Shown here: positions 58,561-64,000 of the stretch, in pieces
Position numbering within the stretch: position 1 is the stretch's first letter
How the letters are laid out: each line of letters starts with the position of its first letter
Source: Moringa oleifera
Taxonomy: Eukaryota; Streptophyta; Magnoliopsida; Brassicales; Moringaceae
Direction: 5' to 3'
NCBI GenBank assembly: GCA_021397835.1
Contig: JAJFZO010000028.1
Location: 3,519,501-3,583,500, forward strand
Length of the DNA: 64,000 nucleotides
Position numbers and translations under genes: made by a program
The notes under the pieces: generated by a model
Database searches by the model: none
Seen by the model: only the letters and a program-made list of their open reading frames with translations
Told to the model about the DNA's origin: nothing

Positions 58561-59645
58561 AAGACTTAAGAAGCTAATGGAAGGATCCTGGTAAAATATG
58601 CACAAAACATGCATTTATCGAGATCAGACTATCCAACACCATGGTCCCTCTTCTCCTACAATAAACTTTTGAATTTTTGGTAGGCATTGCCCTAATTTTC
58701 TTCTATAAATAGACCTATTTTCAATTGAAATGGAGGGCATCTATACATTCTAAAACTTTGAATCTTTGTATTTAACGTCTTTTTAACTCTCTATTTCTCT
58801 ATTTTTGGAATTTTTACAGTTTTTGCATCTTCCTTTTTTTTTTTTTTTTTAGAGAGTCTTCACATTTTAAGATTCTATACCCTTTCAAATTTCCCTTTAG
58901 AAAAGTTTTTGGAGAATATTCATTGGTTATTTAGTAAAATAACAAACACGCAAATTGTACTAAAAGTATTTGTCCATTCTATAATTATTTTGCAAAGATG
59001 AATAAAGTAATGTTTGTTTTTGCTTCTTTTTTTGTGTCAATTACTATTTATTATATTCAATACTCTATATTTTATAGTACATCTAATAGTTTTCTAAAAT
59101 TATTTTAAAGGAAAAAATGTGATGAAGTTCACATTTTGATCTTTAAATAAAAACTTATTGCTTTTCTACAATTGAAGATCTAGTATCAACTAAATTAAAA
59201 TCCTTGCATAAAACTGCATAACAAAATTATTTTATGACTTATCACATTTTGATTAAATTAATGTGACTTTCTCTTAAAAGTTTAAGATATTAAACAAAGT
59301 CTAATATCAATATATTGTACATATATTATACTTATTTGTTATACTTTGGGATCAATATCAAATTATTATAATTCAAAGATACGGGATCATTCTATTTAAC
59401 TAGTACCATTTCTTGGGCGCTTGTAAGGATGCTAACCTTTCCCTATACATAACTGACTTTCGATTTTAGATCTTTTAGTGAAGTAGACCAATGCCTATTT
59501 TTTACTGGAGTTCATCTTTTTTTTTTCTAAAAGAAAAGAAGTTTTCATGCAAAACTCGTGACCAATCACACCATAAAAAAGATTGGTAGTGACTTATTAT
59601 TTTTGTTTATTTATTTAAAGAATCTTCAAAAACTAAAAGATTTTT
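58561..59645 (+). repeat. Plus-strand Tat/Ogre-type LTR, downstream part
   Basis: A TATAAATA box lies at 58704-58711. Near 59400-59470 the sequence TAGTACC...AAGGATGCTAACCTTTCC...GACTTTCG is the reverse complement of the block around 15895-15950 in LTR A. GATTGGTAGTGACTTATT at 59581 is the reverse complement of the GAGTCGCCACCAATC region near its end. So this LTR points right, opposite to the others. The end is approximate, and no clear primer-binding site follows it. Confidence 0.65.
58704..58711 (+). promoter_or_regulatory. TATA box of plus-strand LTR
   Basis: TTCTATAAATAGACC, just downstream of the satellite array; a good plant TATA context for an LTR promoter. Confidence 0.6.
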
Positions 59646-59865
59646 CTCATGATCGAGCTTTTTCGTCAAGAAAAAATTTGATTATGATAGTTCTTATGTG
59701 AAAAGACTACAGTAAAACATCCGAACATTATGTAGCTTCACTCGACCCCAACATAAAATTTGTAGCCCTTTCTCTTAACTTTCCATTGCCACTTGAATCA
59801 CTTCAATTGGATTTTGAATGTGGAAGTTCTAATAGATCGTTCTAGTATTCCTTGATCTAGGTAAA

Positions 59866-60466
59866 TTCCTGACCTTGAGAAAACCCAACCTTAGCTTAGT
59901 TCCTGACCTTGAGTCAGCCCTTGACCTTGAGTCAACTCCTGACCTTAAGTTAACTCTTAACCCTAGATTAGCTACTGACCTTGAGTTAACTCCCCACCAT
60001 GTATTAGCCTTGACCTTGAGTCAACGCCACATGTTAAGTTAACTATTGATCTTGAGTTTACTCCTAACCTTGGATTAGCTCCTAACCTTGAGTTAACTTC
60101 TCACCTTGGATTAGCTATGACCTTCAGTCAACTCGTGACTTTAAGTCAACTCTCGATCTTGAGTTAACTCTCAACCTTGAATTAGCCTTTGACCTTGAGG
60201 TAACCCCCAAATTTAAGTCAACTCTCGATCTTGAATTAGCCTTTGACCTTAAGATAACCCCCAAATTTAAGTCAACTCTCAACCTTAAGTTAACTCTCAA
60301 TCTTGGATTAGCCCCCAACCTTGAGTCAACCCTCGATCTTGAGTTAACTCTCGGCCTTGAGTTGACTCACAACTTTGGATTACCTCTCCCCTTGAGTTAA
60401 CTACTAACCTTTGATTAATCCTCAACCTTAGTCAACTCCTAACCTTGAGTTAACTCTCGACCTTGA
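59866..60466. repeat. 18-bp minisatellite, about 33 units
   Basis: The monomer is TGACCTTGAGTCAACTCC, with variants TTAAGTTAACTC, TTGGATTAGC and TCGATCTTGAGT. Because 18 is a multiple of 3, it stays in frame. The minus strand has a 64-codon run of Arg/Leu/Val/Asp hexapeptides (RSRVDL, RLRVNS). I regard that as a by-product, not a gene. Confidence 0.85.
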
Positions 60467-60689
60467 AAGGATGCTACTGAAGGCAAAGTACTCTAGTGGC
60501 AGTTCACGAAGGCATCAAATGTAACTCAGCCAAGTTCATAGAATTTCTCTAAAACATGAAGTTTTCCATCATGAGACCACTTTTATACATATTTTCCCGT
60601 AATACTAAAAAATATGCTAGTAATATGGCGACAGTGGGACTATTGTTCCAGATTTACCATAAAGATAAAATTTAGGTATCGTCATCCAA
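60467..60689 (+). other. Short spacer with a primer-binding-site-like motif
   Basis: TGGCGACAGTGGGACTATTG at 60626-60645 resembles the Ogre primer-binding site TGGCGACTCYGCTGGGGA on the plus strand. The match is partial. It could mark an LTR end just to its left. Confidence 0.35.
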
Positions 60690-61450
60690 TACCAAATGTG
60701 ATTGACTCTAATCTAATATAAAAATAACTTGATCCCAATATGATTGACCTTATTTTCAAATAAGTCAAACCCATAACTTTACCCTCAAAGTAAAATAACT
60801 TGATCCTAATATGATTGACTTCGATCTCATATTAGGCCAATTTAACACCATATATGATTGACTCTGATCTCACATCAACACAACTTGATGCTAATGTGAT
60901 TGATTTTCTTCTCACATTAAACTAACCTAATGCCAGATGTAATTTACTCCATGTGATTGACTCTAATCTCACGTCAAAATAACTTGATCCTAATGTGATT
61001 GACTTCATTCTTACATAAGCCAAACCTAATAATAAATGTCAATCTCACATCAAAATAACCTGATCGCAATGTGATTAACTCCGTTCTCACATTAGGCCAA
61101 CCCAATAATAAATGTGATTGACTTTGATCTCATGTCAAAATAACTTGATCCTAATGTGATTGACTTCGTTTCGATGTTAGATCAACTCAATACCAAATGT
61201 GATTGACTTCATTCTTATGTTAACCAACCTAATACCAGATGTGATTGACTCTAATCTCACATCAAAATAACTTAATCCTAATGCAATTGACTCCGTTTTC
61301 ACATTAGATCATCTTAACCCCCGATGTGATTAACTCCAATCTCACGTCAAAACTAACTTGATCCTAACGCGATTGACTCCATTCTCACATTAAATCAACC
61401 TAACTCTCCATGTGATTGACTTTGATCTCACACCAAATTATAAAAGTAAT
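60690..61450. repeat. 43/86-bp satellite array 2
   Basis: It is the same family as array 1: GATGTGATTGACTCYAATCTC-ACATCAAAATAACTTGATCCTAATGTGATTGACTYCRTTCTC-ACATTAGRYCAACCTAA. About nine dimers are present. The second monomer ends TAATACCAG or CAATACCAA here rather than ACTCTAG, so the two arrays have diverged. Confidence 0.85.
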
Positions 61451-61979
61451 TTATAGTTACATATCATTAAATTTTATCACACTTCAGGTTTTAGATGTTG
61501 CAGTAATTCAACCCTTGATGTCACATTGGGTTTTAGACATGACTTAACTGTTAATGTCACGTCGAGTTTCAAACACCAGTTAACTCCAAATGTAGACTAC
61601 CTCGATATGGTTTACCTTTAATATGATTTATCCCGATCTTACATTAAGATTCAACTATACAACTACTTAAAGAGGAAGATCACAAAAGATCAAGGAATTG
61701 GTGAAAAGCTCCTGATGGAAAACACACATAGAGCATTCTGGCATTATGATCTCTTTTCTTTAGTGATACAATTTTGAATTCCAACATCGGATTGATCTTA
61801 ATCTCATCAGCCAAAAGCGTGCATTATCTAATGACAGATTTTTGAATTTCAAGATTTGGTTAATAGCACTATAGCTCCTCTTTATTGATACAAAAACTTT
61901 GCCCTCATAGAAATTCCAAAAACTAAAGGTGCCACTATTATCATACGATTTGAATAATAGTTGCATCACTCCTAAGGAA
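61451..61979 (+). repeat. LTR-flank copy after array 2
   Basis: It matches 58380-58680: TTCAGGTTTTAGATGT, AATTCAACCC.TGATGTCACATTG, CAACTACTTAAAGAGGAAGA, and GAAAAGCTCCTGATGGAAAA beside GGAAGGATCCTGGTAAAATA. So satellite plus this flank is a repeated U3 unit. It decays near 61780, before the TATA region. Confidence 0.6.
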
Positions 61980-62520
61980 TACTATTCAAATAAGTATGTT
62001 TAAGGGAGAAATTGAACGTGAGAGGGAAAATATAGGAGGCAACCTTTCATGAGTAAAAACAAAAGCATCAAGATTTTCATTTAACTTTCTTTGACACTCA
62101 CCCTAGTGAGAGTCTGCTAGGAGCTCGGAAGGGTCTACCTAAAAGTGGGGAGCCTTAAAACTAGTAGAAAAAGCTGAGGAAAAGCATGTTCAAGGTTAAG
62201 AAATCATTGATAGGGCATATAGATCTCTATTCTGGGTAAGGAAGAGTGTATGAACACAATTTCAACTAATTTTTGACACTCTTCCTTGCAAAAGTCTACT
62301 ATATTATAGGGGAAGACTTTAAATTTTTAGAAATAAGTCATGGGTAGTCTATTGAGGTTGAAAGTGAAAATATAGATGCCAAAGACATATTCAGCTTAAC
62401 TCTTAAATATTATTTTCTTCAACTTTCAGGTTAAATTCTTGGATAGCTTGTAACAAGAAAAAGTCACCTCTAAGTAGAGAGAAAAAGGAAAACATATATG
62501 GTCTTAAGTAAAAAAGGAAA
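61980..62520. repeat. Inverted copy of the 170-bp repeat zone
   Basis: TTTGACACTCACCCTAGTGAGAGTCTGC and TTTGACACTCTTCCTTGCAAAAGTCTACTATATTATAGGG are the reverse complements of the GGTAGACTCTTCTAAGGAAGG...AGTGT motif found at 20640-20690 and 26770-26800. At least two units are present. Confidence 0.55.
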
Positions 62521-63852
62521 GCCTTACCTCACAAGTAGATTGAACATCTTTTCTAGATTCATGTTCTTCCTATTAAATAGCACAAATGAGGTGGAAGATG
62601 GCAAAATCACTCTATGAATGATCTTCTTGAAATTAGGGGCCGAAGAAGAAGTGGTGACAATTGCATGATCCTATTGAAAGGATAAGTCTGTAAAGGTTAC
62701 CCTTAGGTGAAGCACTTTTTTAGGATGTGACTTTTTGAAGAAATAGTGCTATCATTTTCCCTTTCTCAAGGGAGAAGCCTAAAGATGTCTTTTCAGCCAC
62801 CTTCATAACCTCCTCAAAAAATTTTTTCTCATCTCTAAGCATAATTAAGAAGTGGTCTATAAAGCAAAAAGAAAAGGAGTTAGTGGCAGTTTGCTAGAAG
62901 CATAAAAATGCATATCATAATATAAAATTCATTACCTAATAAAGGACTCCGATTCATCCAAAGGAAAAGGATTAAGAGCCTGGTCGGGATGGGGTCTCCT
63001 GATAAGGAAAGAAAGTTTTGGCAAGGTAGAAGAAGAATGGGTTAATGTAGGCTCTTGATAAAGGAAGGGAGTCCTGGCAAGGTGGAAGAATAATGTGCTG
63101 ATATAGACCCTAAGAGAGAGTTTACTTATGCCAAAGAAGGAGTGAAAGGCAAAATGGAAGGCTTTCTAAAGGATGACAAAAGGGCAACCTCTTGGGAGAC
63201 TAAATTAAAGTGTACTTTACTTATCTAAGCTTCTTCAAAATAAACACACATAAGTATAGTGTTCTTATTACTTGCCAGAGTTTGCCTATAAGTAGCAAGA
63301 GACTTACAGAGGAAGGAATTATCACTATGGTTCTAATTAGGTAAGGTCAAATGGTTAATGCTAAAGAAAATCATATTCTAGAGTGCCTAGAAGTAAGATT
63401 GCCTCTAATGCTTCACTACCTTTAGCAAGTCAGAGGCATAGAGGTTGGTTCTCTTAGACGAAAAATACCAAAACCTCTTAAGGTGGCTTAGGTAAGTTTT
63501 TAGTTACTTAAGCATAAAAAAATTTAGAAAAGGACAAAGATGAAAACTCTAAAATTCCTAAATCTAGGCACATAGCAAATAAGACAACTAGGATCCTCTA
63601 ATAGTTAGGAACCAATTGAAAAAAGGACTCCTTATAACTTTTTAATAAGTTCCCTGAATAGAGTGTTTAGAAGAAGTCTTAAACTGCCTTTGAGACACTC
63701 TTCAAAGACACAAAATGTGCTTGAATTTTCAAACTATAGCCTCTCATCTAAGGTAGGTATCAAACCATGCCCACCGTGGTAGGGATCCCGTAAGTTCTTC
63801 TAACTCTAACTAAATCCTTATTGGTAACTACTGAGAGGCTTATAAATTCTAT
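62521..63852 (-). pseudogene. aORF2 copy 3, inverted, at right edge
   Basis: The minus strand follows copies 1 and 2 block by block. It starts at 63852 (ATA where copy 1 has ATG, then GAATTTATAAGCCTCTCAG). Next come GATCCCTACCACGGTGGGCAT (copy 1: GATCCCCATCTTGGTAGGCAT) and FEECLKGSLRLLLNTLF-like residues. Around 62960-63110 a phrase CACCTTGCCAGGACTCCCTTCC is duplicated. GKMIALFLQK lies at about 62730-62770, then HAIVTTSSSAPNFKKIIH. The first exon ends at GAG|GTAAGG (62528|62527). It therefore belongs to an element pointing right, whose 3' LTR would lie past the window. Stops are present. Confidence 0.65.
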
Positions 63853-64000
63853 GATAAACTAGAAGTATACAAATGAAAGGCATAAAAATAGCAAAGATCA
63901 CTTAAGGGGAAAGGGCTCTACAATAAGGGAACAAAAACTCGCTTGAACAAATTTGAGGAGTTATGAGAGGAACAAAAGAGATTTTCGAGGCAAAAGAATG
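63853..64000 (-). other. Upstream flank of aORF2 copy 3
   Basis: It matches the 17530-17665 region before copy 1 (TTTTGAAGTGAG-like and CTTTTTATTT-type pyrimidine-rich sequence). No separate feature. Confidence 0.35.

Noticed and set aside
60124..60318. Minus-strand 64-codon frame of Arg-rich hexapeptides
   Set aside because: A direct by-product of an 18-bp tandem repeat; no start context or conservation.
57040..61450. Arrays considered as CRISPR
   Set aside because: The units are contiguous tandem monomers without unique spacers, in a eukaryotic transposon setting.

Overview
This window looks like plant nuclear DNA, most likely from a dicot. It is AT-rich, has no long intact genes, and is filled with decayed LTR retrotransposons of plant-specific lineages. 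Other remnants are a MULE transposase, introns with GT-AG borders and a broken AP2-domain transcription factor. No bacterial, organellar or rRNA/tRNA genes were seen. I cannot name the species. Frames below were read by eye from translated fragments; nothing was aligned by computer.

Layout. 1-1530: parts of a host gene on the minus strand, with two spliced exons in matching phase and a candidate start exon. 2540-2980: degenerate AT-rich repeats. 3650-4640: minus-strand MULE (MuDR-type) transposase relic. 5693-8380: a Ty1/copia element with both LTRs, a gag, a zinc-knuckle remnant and a protease, but no integrase or RT. 8440-8700: an LTR-like fragment resembling the chromovirus LTR at 49.5 kb. 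8880-45413: a pile of Ty3/gypsy elements of the Tat/Ogre type, all on the minus strand. Their left-to-right order is 3' LTR, then an extra ORF on the opposite (plus) strand, then integrase, RNase H, RT, protease, gag, primer-binding site and 5' LTR. Two extra-ORF lineages occur: aORF1 at 11.3, 37.3 and 43.5 kb, and aORF2 at 17.7, 24.6 and (inverted) 62.5-63.9 kb. 16745-23692 and 23693-31500 are two copies of one LTR-aORF2-pol block. 45885-49452: a minus-strand chromovirus broken into the aORF1 flank, with its LTR starting at 49453. 53450-54866: a minus-strand pseudogene of a two-AP2-domain factor of the AINTEGUMENTA-like/PLETHORA type, the only clear single-copy host gene relic on the right side. 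56.9-61.8 kb: a plus-strand Tat/Ogre-like LTR whose U3 holds a 43/86-bp satellite, an 18-bp minisatellite and a second satellite array. 61.9-64 kb: an inverted aORF2 copy.

How it works together. Almost every open frame here is a fragment. No element in the window can encode a complete set of proteins. The features that seem worth following are the antisense aORFs with a conserved intron, a young 650-bp foldback insertion with near-perfect 120-bp arms inside one of them, the satellite arrays built into LTR U3 regions, and the AP2 pseudogene.
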